From Lingula anatina (lineage: Eukaryota; Brachiopoda; Lingulata; Lingulida; Lingulidae): DNA of 64,000 nt. The stretch lies in assembly GCF_001039355.2 (NCBI RefSeq), contig NW_019773947.1, positions 321,044-385,043 of the forward strand. Reading direction: 5' to 3'. Made by a program: the position numbers and the translations under genes. The notes beneath the pieces were generated by a model that had not been told where the DNA came from, made no database searches, and was given only the letters and a program-made list of their open reading frames with translations. Numbering within the stretch: the first letter of the stretch is position 1; each line of letters begins with the position of its first letter. Shown here one piece after another: positions 22,139 to 33,754 of the stretch.

Positions 22139-23652
22139 TATGTTCATCTGATCGTAACTAAAAGCGTATTGCATTTTACATGTACTGCACATACCTGTAT
22201 CCAACAATATGAATTTGAAGATAGAACCCAATATGAATATATAGTTGTATACCGTGTATAACATCCACAAGCCTTTTACAAAACATAATTACATTAGTAT
22301 TTGTTGAAACTTCTCTTTACAGTAACGTAATTCATCAAAAATAAATAAATATATGCATAAAATAATAGGGCACACATACGTATTACCACGGGGATTGAAT
22401 ACGATAGTCCATTTTACACCTGGAAACTTTTCATTTGTCGTCTCCAAACCAGAAACGTATATGTATATATTAATACATGCATATTGAGTATCAAAAGCCT
22501 TTAATACAATTGATGATATACGTGAAATGAAAATCCATCATTACCAAAAACAACGTTTAAGAACGACAAACAAATATTGAAAAAGCGGAGAATTACGCGT
22601 GGATCTGCGACTGGTTTTAATGCCATGTGAATCAACATACGATGAGACTTGCGCAGACCTCTCACACTTTTGGGGATGTTCTACTGATAACTGAAATGTG
22701 CGAACCCACACGTACCAGTAATTTCAACGATACAAGTAATTGTATAAATAATATTTTGTAAATATACCCACTGTACATGTTACATACTATTTATTCGACA
22801 GTAAATCGATAATCGACTTGCTTTTCATAACAGGAGAATTAATTTTCAACAGTGCATTCGCTCTTAATGTATACAAACACGCTTGCTGAAATGGCTAACT
22901 ATTCTGAAAGAATATTGCATCTGCGATTCCAATAAGTTAAAAACTAAAACAAAATTTTCCATTCAACCAGCTCATCAATCCTAGCGCTGTGTTATACTTT
23001 CGAATTCTACCTTCAAATTACATCATATTCACAAGTGTTCTTTTTTACGCTGGGTGACTACTAATGATCAACTTGATAAATTACTGACGATTTACAGGGA
23101 AATGAAGCCACATGTTCATTGAAGCATGGATTCGAAAGGAATAGCAGAGTCATTAAGAATTTAGTCAGTTAAATAGGTTAGTATCTCGCGTAGTAGCTGC
23201 CATTAAGTGGCTGACGATATCTACAGGTATATGTATTCTTCGAGGTACTTGTACCGATTCATCTACTTTCTGTAGGGTTTATTGACCAGTCTCTTTGTTC
23301 CCCTAAAAAACTCGAGTTTTGACTGTGATTTGACTGTGATTCTGCTCCTCATAAAAAAAATGCTTACAATATTCTCTTTTGACGACACTTCTGGTAGAAT
23401 GCTAGTATGCGGTCCTTCAAGGCTGTAGTTTTCCGAACACGACCTGTGCTGATGCCTGGTAGCATACAAAGCTTCATGTGACGCCGCTGGATTATCTTAA
23501 AAAAGTTCCTTGAGTGATTCCAATGCGAACAGCACATATACATAAGTTAATAAAACTCTCCCTCATGCATTATTCGATACAATGCCACTCTTCAAAACTG
23601 ATCAAGTTACTGTGCCACAAGAGTACACTTAGCCTGTCATTATGTTTAGACC
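22139..23652. other. No gene recognised
   Basis: This is AT-rich sequence downstream of the receptor gene. No coding or RNA feature was recognised. Confidence 0.4.
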
Positions 23653-23826
23653 CAGGCCCGTAGCCAGGGGGGTTTCGGGGGGTTCGAAAGAACCGCCCTT
23701 TTTGCTGGGAAAAGGTCCACTCTGGGTAAAATTAGATCTATTTACTTGAGGATTTTATGGTAAAAGGTCCACTTTTTCAGAAAACGAACCCCTCCCCCCC
23801 CTCTGAAATTGCTGGCTACGGGCCTG
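23653..23826. mobile_element. hAT-type MITE with CAGGCCCGTAGCCAG ends
   Basis: CAGGCCCGTAGCCAG … CTGGCTACGGGCCTG, with AGACC on both sides (23648-23652 and 23827-23831). It lies just beyond the poly(A) signal of the receptor gene. Confidence 0.85.
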
Positions 23827-23909
23827 AGACCTGTTATACAGTGTGCACTACTCTAACCAACTATTCTGCATTACTTGAGGATTTCTGTCTACTTTCGACT
23901 TGCAAATCG

Positions 23910-23915
23910 TTTATT
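23910..23915 (-). terminator. Poly(A) signal of the receptor gene (AATAAA)
   Basis: tttatt on plus reads AATAAA on minus, about 145 bp beyond the stop codon of exon 2b. It is the first canonical signal downstream of that stop. Confidence 0.55.
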
Positions 23916-24059
23916 GATCATTGCATTGCATGAGTGTACGACATACTGGGACATGTATCAAGAACAGTGTAAAGACATTATACGTACTTCCAAGTGTACC
24001 TTATTACGTTAGTAATCATTGTCAGACACTGGTGTTCTTGAAAAATTCATTTATGGATA

Positions 24060-24368
24060 TCATCTGTAAATTGAGTCCTCTTTTTGCAGCTCAGAAAACG
24101 TTGTGTGAATGTTTGACCCTGTCCCAAACTTTCTCTTCACGGCAGAGCGGCACAGGAGTCTCTTAAACGCTCTCTGGAACCTTTTCGACATGGCGTTGTA
24201 CAAAATGGGGTTAATGGCAGAGTTCAAAAAGATCATCATTAAGCAAAACAGTACGAACCATTCATTTAAGAACGGGCGTGATGAAACAGAGTTGTACACG
24301 ACGAGACCTCTATAGGGAAGCCACAGGACTGCAAAGAGAACCACAATAACGGCTAGCATTTTGACGAT
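24060..24368 (-). CDS. TRH-receptor-like GPCR, alternative 3' exon b (TM6-TM7 and tail)
   Basis: This terminal exon opens after a good acceptor (TTTCTTTTCTAG) in phase 0 and encodes 102 residues. It has IVKM then TM6 with [13 protein letters not shown]7 with [10 protein letters not shown], and a cytoplasmic tail of about 40 residues rich in basic and Ser/Thr residues. Joined to exon 1 it gives a 397-residue receptor, the normal size for TRH receptors. The Tyr of the PYR motif that contacts TRH in vertebrate receptors is kept. The TM7 Arg (FCR in the vertebrate receptor, Arg306) is replaced by Leu (FCLMM). It competes with exon 2a as the partner of exon 1. The alternative is that one of the two exons is a relic, but both are fully open with intact splice sites. 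Confidence 0.85.
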   Translation of the reverse strand: MVKMLAVIVVLFAVLWLPYRGLVVYNSVSSRPFLNEWFVLFCLMMIFLNSAINPILYNAMSKRFQRAFKRLLCRSAVKRKFGTGSNIHTTFSELQKEDSIYR

Positions 24369-25387
24369 CTAGAAAAGAAAGAGATTAAACAAGATCAAAT
24401 AGAATGCTTAGAGTATACATTGCATGTGTATTTTAACTAGCAGCAGTATGTTTGTCTTTAAGGACAATTTTATGCTTAATTATATGGTCACAAAAGCTAC
24501 TGTAGTTAATGAATATTGCCAATGACAAATCCATTTAATATTTTAAATCATAGAAAGTATTATGTAATAAGAAAGATAAATACTCAAAATTTGAAACTTC
24601 ACTACCCTTTCAATGAATACCAACAATTACAAATTAGACTAAATTGTAACATTCTAAAACTAACAATCATATCAGATATTTGTTTTTATTTTACATAGCC
24701 TGTTTTTACATAGGAGAAAATCATTAAAAATTTGATTAATGAAATTTCATGCTGTTATAAACATAACAGTATCAGGATAACACAACCATAAATAATACAA
24801 AGCAGCAAACTCTAGTCACTACTTTTGGAATACACATCATAACCCTTTGTTGTTTCTGCTAATACTCGTGTCAATGTGCATAAATCATATTACTTTTGTG
24901 CATAAGTGCATTTCGTGGACGAAATATTAACAGTGCATACATGTAAAGGATGTTGACTGGAGCAAACAGAAAATCATATTCCCAGAAACTGCATGCCAAA
25001 GAAAAAAAACGAAGAGGTGCAGATCTCACGATATATAACGTACTTGTAAATTCATGCTATATTCCCTTATAATAATTGTTTTCTTACAATGACTCCTAAA
25101 TTGCTATGGTTCCTGCTATTCAATACAACAATCCTAAAAGCAGTGTATGGAATAAACAACGGAGGAAGTTGTTTCAATTGGTTTTCTTATATATATACTG
25201 TATATGCACTAGTTAGCAGGGTTCTGCCTCATACAGTACAAATATCATGCATTTTACTACATACATGGTTTAGTTGTGCCTTTTGGAAATCCTGTTATTA
25301 TGATGCCGTAGCGAGGCTTGAAGCAGATCTATCTTAAAACAGCTCTACTGATATCTCTGTCTAACATTTATAAAATCTCTATCTTAG

Positions 25388-25914
25388 GCCCCTATTTCAC
25401 ACAGACCACGAATCCCACGAATCGCCAAGAATTGACAAATTTCAGGATTCGTGAGGGTTCTTGAGGATTCGTGAGATTTTGCCAATTTTCTGGTCTAATT
25501 CGACACGCTCACGATTCAGTTACGATACAGGTACGATAGTGTTACGAATATTCGTGGGATTCGGCTGGAATCGTGAGATTTTGCCAATTTTCTGGTCTAG
25601 TTTGACACGCTCTACGATTCAGTTACGATACAGGTGCGATAGTGTTACGAATATTCGTGGGATTCGGCTGGAATCGCACGAATATTGTCCAGAAATTCAT
25701 TACGATTTTATGGAATCGGGAGTTCGTGGCCAGAACTTTGAACAGCTCAAAATTTTTGCCACGAATTCCCGATTGATCAAGATTTGCAAGAACTGACTAC
25801 GATTATATACGAATCTGTTAAGAACTTCACGACCTGATTACGATTCAACCACGAATCCTGAAATCTTCAATTCCTGGCGATTCGTGGGATTCGTGGTCTG
25901 TGTGAAATAGGGGC
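25388..25914. mobile_element. MITE with gcccctatttcacaca long inverted ends
   Basis: The left end gcccctatttcacacagacc…gaatcgcc is mirrored by ggcgattcgtgg…tgtgaaataggggc. The interior is built of repeats of gattcgtg/cacgaatc and a tandem pair of about 110 bp (25460-25570, 25570-25680). It sits in the receptor intron. Confidence 0.8.
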
Positions 25915-26083
25915 ATCAAAGTTTTTGCCACCAATTCCTGTTGGCCAATAAGTGCAAGAACTGACTACGAATATATACGAATCTGTTAAGAACTTCACGA
26001 ACTGATTACGATTCAACCACGAATCGTGAAATTTGTCAATTCATGGCCATTCGTGGGATTCGTGGTCTGTGTGAAATAGGGGC
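25915..26083. repeat. Duplicated right end of the gattcgtgg MITE
   Basis: About 170 bp repeat the last part of the preceding MITE (ttttgccac-aattcc … tgtgaaataggggc), giving a tandem terminal duplication immediately downstream of receptor exon 2a. Confidence 0.75.
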
Positions 26084-26125
26084 ATTACATACATAAAATT
26101 TCATGCGCCATTGAACACAGATGTT

Positions 26126-26344
26126 TCACATACTTCTTCTTAAGGCCTCTCGAAAGCTAGTAGACATGATGTTGTAAATTATGGGGTTTATTGCGCTGTT
26201 TATAGAAATAAGCGTCCTGCACAATAGGAGAAGCCAGATATCCGTTTTCGGGCGGTCTGTCATAGAGTTGTAAACCATTAGTCCCCGATATGGAAGCCAC
26301 AGGAAGGCAAATAAAACCACTATCACCATTACCATCTTCACAAC
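26126..26344 (-). CDS. TRH-receptor-like GPCR, alternative 3' exon a (TM6-TM7)
   Basis: This exon follows an acceptor (CCTCAG) in phase 0 and encodes 72 residues ending in TGA. It has VVKM then TM6 with [13 protein letters not shown]7 with LLCRTL and NSAINPIIYN, and a very short tail ending ALRRSM. It is homologous to exon 2b but keeps the TM7 Arg that corresponds to Arg306 of vertebrate TRH receptors. With exon 1 it makes a 367-residue receptor almost without a C-terminal tail. Just before the stop lies AGAA|GTATGT, a plausible donor, so the exon might instead be spliced onward to a tail exon I have not found. Its use as a terminal exon needs a poly(A) site that I did not see. Confidence 0.8.
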   Translation of the reverse strand, partial: VVKMVMVIVVLFAFLWLPYRGLMVYNSMTDRPKTDIWLLLLCRTLISINSAINPIIYNIMSTSFREALRRSM

Positions 26345-28610
26345 CTGAGGAACAGTTTAGAATTGGAGAATGTTGAATTTAAGCGTTAAGTGTGAAGGAA
26401 ATCTTGCTCAAACTAAGAACTTATCGTACAGAAGTCTATCTGGATACAAAAGAAAAACATATTTCAGCGCCCAGGCATTTACTCATAACCGACTTTGGTA
26501 ACCGACTGTCCCCGCATTGTAGAAACATAGAAAATATTTTGTAGAGCCGCGTTTTGCAACTGAACGCATAAAGGCATTTTGCGTTCGGTTGCAAAATGCG
26601 GCTCTACAGCTTAACCCAAAAGAGGATGGATTGTATGCAATTGCATTTTCTGTCTGCACAAGCCTTTTATACGTATCGATTATGTGGTTGTGGCCTTTAC
26701 AAACAACTGCTTTTTTCTTGACTTAACAACTTAAATCTTCGATCACTCGGTCTTTGCTCAGTAATATATATCTGCAAAGGAAACAGAATTTGCAAAAGCA
26801 TCGCTGATTTTTATAAAGAGCTACATTTGTAGAAAAGCGATCCAAGCTTTTCTATTGCTTTTCGATGTTCAAGTTGTGTGGGCGAAGGAAATACTAATCA
26901 GAATACAAGACTTAAAAGCACTTGAAGGCACTTAGTTTTACTTAGTCAACATGACGTCATTATGGATGTGCATTTAACCTTGGGCCGAGCACCAGCACTT
27001 ACAGTTGGGCAGAAGGTGGGTATAGACAGGCACAAATCAATTAAAATATGAATTAATCCAAGTATTCAATCACAATGAATTAGTTAAAATTAACTATCTG
27101 GAATATCTTATGCATGGAAAACAGGTTGTGCGATTTTTACAATCGGGCTCGTGTAAGTAAAACTGACCATACCCCTCTTAAAAATTAAAAAATGAACTGT
27201 CATATGCAATAAACATAACTGATGATGCGCAATTTGATTACACGTTTTGGTTACCATTACCAGCCTATTATCTGAACTGCTACTTGACAGAAACAACTTA
27301 ATCAGCCGAAGATAGGAAAATGGCAGCATCAATTGATTGGAAATGATACTTTTCGGAAATTATTCTTTTACGCAATGCTATCATGGCATGGGATAAAGGA
27401 TGAGCTTTAGACAGCAGACATCCTGTCAGCGACATTCAAATGTCCGTTCATCCGTTTCCAGTTGGCAGCCAGGCGAGATTTATGAGAAATCGTAGCCTTG
27501 TCTAAAAATTCTACAGTATCAGGTAACAATCCAGTTGTGAAACTGACCCCATGATGTCTCATCATAATTAACCTCTTATTTCATAGTTTGTCAAAGGGGA
27601 AATTATTCTACATGTACCAGATAAACGGATTTTTCCGGTGGAATGGAAATGGACTACAGAGAGACAACTCGATATTGCTGAAACGCTCTCATACTTGAAT
27701 TGAAAAGAATGTTTCTTTCAATGACTTCGTTGTTCGCCTCAAGTTTTGAAAATGCGTCATCAACGTGTATCATTTCATTGACAGACAATTCATCCTATAA
27801 TATCTTTCTCGATCGCCTTAATTCCAGATAAAATTCCAAGTCGTTCAATAATGAAACCATGGATAATCTAACTTTCTATATTTATGATTTTGCCACTGAA
27901 TTTTGATTTAATTCAGTTAGTTAATTCAGTTCAAAACAGGCTCTATGAAATTATTTCTGTTGCTTTAAATGTTCTAACAATGCGATATCAGCTCATTTAA
28001 TTATACATCATGATTCTATCAAAATAAAAATGCAAGACAATGGATGTCAATGAATGTCATTGAGAGATAATTAAAGGATTACGCGGGCTTCCTTTCATGT
28101 AGGTCCGCCATATTTAGGTCTCGGCCTTGCTAGACCTCGGCTCTTCTCGATGTGAATGCTCTCAGTGAGACTATAGGCTTATTTGCAGTAGCACCCAACA
28201 AATATTTTCTCCAAATCGTTCTTAAGCGAATGTTAAATGAAGATAACATGTTTCAGGGTGTTACTGACAATCATGACGGGGTGGCCTGGAGTGGTCGATC
28301 CATTCACCTTTCCAAGCTGGTTTCCATTATTCCAGCAGGAAAGCCGTTCACCCAGCGCAAATCCGTTCTCCAGTTGGTATAATCACTTGTACGTAAACCT
28401 TCAGTTTCCAGTTGGTAATGACCAGATAAACGGATTTTTGGGTGAACGGCTCTGCTGAGTGCCCCCCCCCCCCCCCCCCCCGGCATTTGCTCACCTGGTT
28501 AAAAAAGCATGTTAGTCATTTTGACTAAAAGCGTCATTCACCGAGATCAAGATATTTAGTCACCATCCACACATACACTTTTCATAACTAATAAATAACA
28601 CAATGCCTAC
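26345..28610 (-). other. Receptor gene intron 1 (exon 1 to exon 2a)
   Basis: This 2.27-kb intron interrupts the gene just before TM6, the position of the known coding intron in vertebrate TRHR. It contains a 67-bp foldback (26541-26607), one end of the 42.1-kb MITE family (28075-28152) and a C17 run near 28460. No other exon is recognised. Confidence 0.7.
26541..26607. repeat. 67-bp foldback (gtagagccgc … gcggctctac)
   Basis: Near-perfect inverted repeat of about 30-bp arms with almost no loop, inside receptor intron 1. It is probably a very small foldback element. Confidence 0.8.
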
Positions 28611-29495
28611 TTGTATCCTAGAAGACGGGTTTTGTTCGCTTCTTGTAGAAGATTTTTTATGAATGGACCCCATCTCTTCTCGATTTTTTTCATTCTTGCG
28701 ATTGCGTCGTCTAATACTATCCGCCACAGCCCCCGTCCTCTCGCTGCTGAACAAGACCCTCCCTATCAGGAAATACAGCACTGCGGTGAGACACAGCGGA
28801 AGAATATAAAACATTACAAGATCCACCAAGTAATATACAAAGTAATGGTCTCTCTTGAGTTTATAGTCACAGTTATTGAACGTCGTTTCATTGACTTCAT
28901 TTATAGGAGTGATTTTAGTAAGAGCTAACCAAGGTGCAGAGTAGAGCGCGCTGAATACCCACAAAGCAATGATGATCTTTTTGGCGCGTGAGATGGTACA
29001 TATAGTATAAGCTTTCATCGGATGGCATATGGCTATGTATCTTTCTACAGTGAACGCTGTTATAGATAAAGAAGACACGTTGATTCCCATATAACTAAAA
29101 AATGTCAACAGGGCACATGAGACAATCCCGTATGGTATGATCCCATATTTGTAGAACTGTCCTAGTGTGAACGGCAAAGTGGCAGTGAGGAGCACTATAC
29201 AGTCAGCGGCGGCGAGACTCACCAAGTAACAATTCGTGGTGCTGTGCATCGTCTTGGTTCGGGTAACCACCCAGATAACTAGCACGTTTCCCAGGATTCC
29301 CACCAAGAATATCAGGAATCCCAAGGTGATGGAAATGACTTTATGTGCAATATTGACTGCCGGAGCCGTAACATTTGAAAGTGGATTGTCGGTCGTGTTT
29401 TCCATTGTGTTGTTTAAAGGGAAAACTGCAACCGCGATCTCTGCCGACTGGTCTTGAGCAGTGACGTTTACCGAAATAAATGGCCAGCCCTCCAT
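28611..29495 (-). CDS. TRH-receptor-like neuropeptide GPCR, exon 1 (TM1-TM5)
   Basis: This exon encodes 295 residues of a class A peptide receptor. The N-terminus carries N-glycosylation sequons at N10, N28, N33 and N41. TM1 is about 53-77, TM2 88-110, TM3 124-146 with ERY at 151-153, TM4 171-191 and TM5 218-246. Cys127 and Cys209 are the conserved disulfide pair. SYMGIN in TM3 keeps the Tyr and Asn that bind TRH in the vertebrate receptor (Tyr106, Asn110), and the stretch from SITAFT through ERYIAICHP to SRAKKIII is characteristic of TRHR. The exon ends SSRIQ at a CAA|GTAGGC donor in phase 0. The first ATG of the frame is at 29495. Related receptors (EFLamide or orphan TRHR-like) remain possible, but this family is firm. 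Confidence 0.92.
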
Positions 29496-29640
29496 CTCCT
29501 ATGAATGTGTTGTAGAAACTAGTTCAAATCTTTTGCGAGACGATATCACTTTTAAGTCTGAACTAACTAACCGAAGAGCAGGTATCCATATGTGCGTCGA
29601 AAATCAACACAGTCTAAAAGCCTTGTTTCAAAGACTCAGT
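29496..29640 (-). other. 5' UTR of the receptor and preceding splice acceptor
   Basis: Reading minus, a long pyrimidine tract and TTTACAG end at 29641, just before ACTGAGTC. A 5' untranslated exon therefore probably lies further upstream and joins here. That exon was not located. Confidence 0.55.
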
Positions 29641-29741
29641 CTGTAAAGAAGAAAAAAAATGACATCATGTAAAATGGTGAAAATATAGGTATATGATTAT
29701 TCGGTTAAAATCACTACTTTCCTCTTAGAAAAATGCCACTA

Positions 29742-29745
<4 letters not shown>

Positions 29746-29800
<55 letters not shown>
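29746..29800. repeat. (TA)n microsatellite
   Basis: Uninterrupted TA dinucleotides of about 55 bp, directly next to the tandem Penelope-like fragments. Confidence 0.95.
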
Positions 29801-29801
<1 letters not shown>

Positions 29802-29804
<3 letters not shown>

Positions 29805-30292
29805 TAGATAGAATTCGAGTTCATAAACAGCAGTTAAAAGACCCTTGCTCAGAAGACTTTGAAAAATGTGAGCGTGGAAAACTTAGGATCTTCCCATTCT
29901 TTAAAGTAAATTCGAAAGATGAAAATGAACGCAGGGCAAGGGAAACGTATTTCATACAGATATATTCAAGCCCATGTTAAATGAAAAATAATCATTACAA
30001 TTTAACTTAATAAAATTTATGAACAACATTTACACAGAAATATGTCTATGTCCAGACAAGCAGATTTATAGATAGAATTCGAGTTCATAAACAGCAGTTA
30101 AAAGACCCTGCTCAGAAGACTTTGAAAAATGTGGGCGTGGAAAACTTAGGATCTTCCCATTCTTTAAAGTAAATTCGAAAGATGAAAATGAACGCAGGGC
30201 AAGGGAAACGTATTTCATACAGATATATTCAAGCATATGTTAAATGAAAAATAATCATTACAATTTAACTTAATAAAATTAATGAACAACAA
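29802..30292 (+). repeat. 263-bp-period tandem fragments of a Penelope-like element
   Basis: Two near-identical copies of about 228 bp start at 29802 and 30065 (ttatagatagaattcgag). Translated on plus, each gives a stretch ending FPFFKVNSKDENERRARET-YFI, which resembles the C-terminal end of GIY-YIG domains in Penelope-like retroelements (FPF+K … E+YFI). Tandem partial copies are usual for that class. The fragments are not functional genes. Confidence 0.55.
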
Positions 30293-31785
30293 TTGACAAT
30301 CAATTATTGGAATGTCTAACACTGTTTATGCAACAAAGAAAAAAAATTTGTCACTGTCTCTAAGATAAGACAAAAGACAAGACAGTTGTCTAGTAACAAT
30401 AAATACAGAGTCATTTTATTGTCTGAAGGGCCTGAAAGAGGCGAAAACGTTTGCAACGAATAATTAACCATTCCAATCATTATGTGACTTGTTTTGACTT
30501 AAAATATATATACCTGTATATAAAAAAAGGAAAGTAAAAAAAAACAAAAAAAAAAAACACCCATAGTCTCGTATCGATATACTCTATGCCATTTAACACA
30601 GCCAGTGTTAAACATACATGTTAGACGCGCCAAAGACTCATGGACAACTTATGTAGCTTAAATTGCGTCCACAAATAATATAAATCGGTAAAACTGTTTT
30701 TTCTACTGCAGTAAACTCTTGGCAGATGTAGCTTTCATTAAAGGGTGCTTTCATTAAAGGGTGCTATCTATTAAAGCTGAAAATAATTAAACATATAGCT
30801 GGCTTCGTAACACATGAGATCATGCATCAGAATTGATCTTTCCTATTAAAGAAGATCGAAAACTCCAGATGTGTCGTCATAAGAGCTTGTTGGCATCATT
30901 TGATTCGCACCGGGAAATGACAACAACGCATCGAATCGAAGGTTTCCAGAAGTACAGTTAACAGAAGACTTTTAAGTCATGTTCTGAGGCCAAGAACTCT
31001 TTAGACATCCTTGTTGACCGAGAAATAGAGAAAGAACCAGAATGGAACCGTCAAATTCATCACCGCCATCATGGTCACAGGAGGCAAGTCTGGCTTTCTG
31101 GTAAATCAATATTCATTCTTCATTCTCTTGATGGCAAGCTCTGTGTTCGGTGCCAAGTTTGGGAGAGGTTTGCTTAAGGCTGTGTGCATGGTGGAACCTG
31201 TTGCTTACAGTGGTGGGTCAGTCCATGTTGGATCAGTTGATCCTAAACGACAAGGTAAATGGTGGTGACGTCTGAAGCCAGGTTTCGACGACAAAACTGG
31301 TATGCTAGATCACATCTTGGTCGTGACTTTCTGTTCTAACATGACAATGCCTTACCCCATCGCAGGGGCGTGACCAGACCTTTTAAAATTGTACGCACTG
31401 GATTTTCAAAATTCCCATGTACAGCTAAATGTAGACTTACGCAACAGATGAAGGGCAGTTTAAATAATATTTGCCAAATATAATAGCTTAGTTTTCACCA
31501 GTTATAAAATCATCACTTAAAGTTTAAAATATTTCCACAATATAATCAAGTTCCAGTATATTATTTCACCCAGAACCAACGTTTTTTTCCAGGATTGGGG
31601 TATAGGCCGTCCAAAATTGCCATTTGTAATTTCCTTCAAAATTTCAGGGCGTCAAACCTTTCCAAGTGCCATGAGCGGGGTGAGGTCTGGGTTAAAATGT
31701 AAATGAAAAAATCATTGGGGAGGAGGGTTAAAAATAATCGATAACGATTTCACGGTGACGCTCTTTCGCAAAAGAACGCCCTTGA
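30293..31785. other. No gene recognised; repeat fragments
   Basis: At 30415-30450 (ctgaagggcc…gaggcgaaaacg) is a sequence reminiscent of the CTGA…GAAA core of Penelope-associated hammerhead motifs. At 31371 begins caggggcgtgaccag, one end of a hAT-like MITE. A 65-codon frame at 31071-31268 has no recognisable domain. Confidence 0.35.
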
Positions 31786-31789
31786 ATGA

Positions 31790-32035
31790 ATCTGAAATTG
31801 CTTTTTCTTCTCGCTCGGATCGCGAACAATCGCAGGCTGACGATCTTCTGCGAACGAAGTCCATTGAACGAATATGAAAATTGCCTTCTCGTCTCGCTGC
31901 GGTCGGTAACTATCTCTTGCTCCCGATCTTCAGCTAACGAAGTCTCTTGAATAAATATGAAAATTGCCTTCTTGCCTCTTTTGGATTGCGAACGATCTCT
32001 CGATGAAGATATAAAAATTGCCTTTCTTGTCTATC
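31790..32035 (+). repeat. Imperfect tandem repeat, three to four units of about 75-110 bp
   Basis: The unit contains cgaac-atc…gaacgaagt…ttgaatga/cgaatatgaaaattgccttct. It recurs at about 31790, 31860, 31930 and 32000 with decreasing similarity. Confidence 0.65.
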
Positions 32036-33754
32036 AGCTTTGTCAGGTGCCCTACGTATGAAGGTCCGGAAGGTGTCCCCTTTCATAATGCCACACTTCT
32101 TTTTAAAATGAGCAAGTCGAGCATCTGAACTGACCTCTCTTTACTTGAATATATATCCTACTGATGTCCTTTGGGGTGGTTTTACGAAACATGAAACAGA
32201 ATGTTGGTTTTAAGACAAAAAGTTCGGTCTACTTTAAAGCAGCGTGGGTTTAATCAGTTACTGAAAGACAATTTTTTGGCTTGATTGGCAAAAATTTCGC
32301 TGCTTCAGAGAAACACTAACAATTATTTGTTTTAATAATTTAATTAGATTATTACTGATGTAACCCAGACCCCAATGTACTGCAATCTTTTATCTTAACT
32401 TCAGGACCCAAAGGTTATAGTGAAACCAATCCCAGGCCACTGAGTACTAGCGCATCTCCCTTTTCTATTCATGCTAGACGCATTCCAATGTAAGCTACAA
32501 CTACTAAAATTAATGGAGAGAGTACATTAGGTGTGATGTCTAAGTTGGGAGGACCTGAAATAGTTTAGTATTTGAAGATGGCAGCTCTAAATCTACCCTT
32601 CTCCATATTACATGGCCCTCACCCCTTTCGTCTACTGACAGTTACAGTGTAGCTATGTGTCTATTTCTGAAGAGTTATTTAATCAATTGTCATTTTTTAA
32701 TCAGCTCTACCGGTACGCATGTAACAAATCATAGGCTATACACGACTGAAACGGTGAAGGGAGGTTTGGCACTCGCCCTACTAACGATATTTAATAGGTT
32801 CTATGTGTAACTTTCATTTATTACACACGAACATTCAAAAACTGGTCCAGAGACTAATTGCCTGACTGCCTTTCCCTCGAGCCCATCCCATGGTATTGGG
32901 GTTGCTAGTATACCTATTCATATCATTGTTAAATCTAAAAAAAAAAAAAAAAGAATTTTCGAGTTTCCTAGTGCCGGCGAAAAGTAAGCTTACCCTACGC
33001 TACAGGTAATGTTTGTCCTTAACGCCCTGTCGCGGCAACCATGGAAATAACATTGCCTCCATGCAGTGTTCGGTTTATTTCAACAATTGTATCCTACCCT
33101 ACGCCGTAGGGTAATTTATCCCTTTATCAGGACCGCAGATTAATTATGTGTACTTTCCAATGAGAGTAACGAATTTTGTCATGAATTAGCCAGAGACATA
33201 ACTGTATCTAGTGAGAAATCAAGGTGTGACCCTGATAAAGGATAATTGTCATGCCTGACTTTCTGCTGACAGAAGAACCAACTCCTACTCGGATCAGCAT
33301 GGTGCGCAAGTAAGCGATCGCCCAAAAGTTAAATGACCTTTGTTGCGCGGCGGTTTCACTCTGATCATATAAGGTAATACCATGGCCCATAGGAGCCTTC
33401 GTGTGCGTCTTTTAGACGCCCCTTAACATGCAAAAATGACATGCACCGTGCCTATTTTGTATGTTATTAAGCCCTATATAGCAGCGGAATTGACATACGC
33501 ATACGTCTGGTAATATAATACTACTATGATACCGGGATTTTAAAAATACTTGCCAAGTAACTTGTTAGCGATATTCATGGAAAAACACATTTCTTCCAAG
33601 AAGACTTATCTCTAGTTTCTGAGAAGGAGCACTGTGTGTCCGTTGGACTGGCAAATTTCGGTTTCCGACAAGAATTACCTGCCGATACTCCTACCATGTA
33701 GTTACCATACGGGCTCTTTTGCCTGACCCTAGGGCGACCATATGGCCTTTCGTT
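32036..33754. other. No gene recognised
   Basis: AT-rich sequence. A near-palindrome taccctacgccgtagggta lies at 33093-33111. The preceding ttaccctacgctacaggtaa near 32990 is a related short motif. Confidence 0.4.

Larger units (their letters stand above)
24369..26125 (-). other. Receptor gene: sequence between exons 2a and 2b
   Basis: This is intron when exon 2b is used. It contains the gattcgtgg MITE and its duplicated end (25388-26083). No further coding exon was recognised. No AATAAA was found close downstream of exon 2a on the minus strand. Confidence 0.6.

Noticed and set aside
31071-31268. 65-codon frame that might be a Tc1-like transposase piece
   Set aside because: Only a weak GGSVHVG stretch; no inverted ends or DDE motif nearby.
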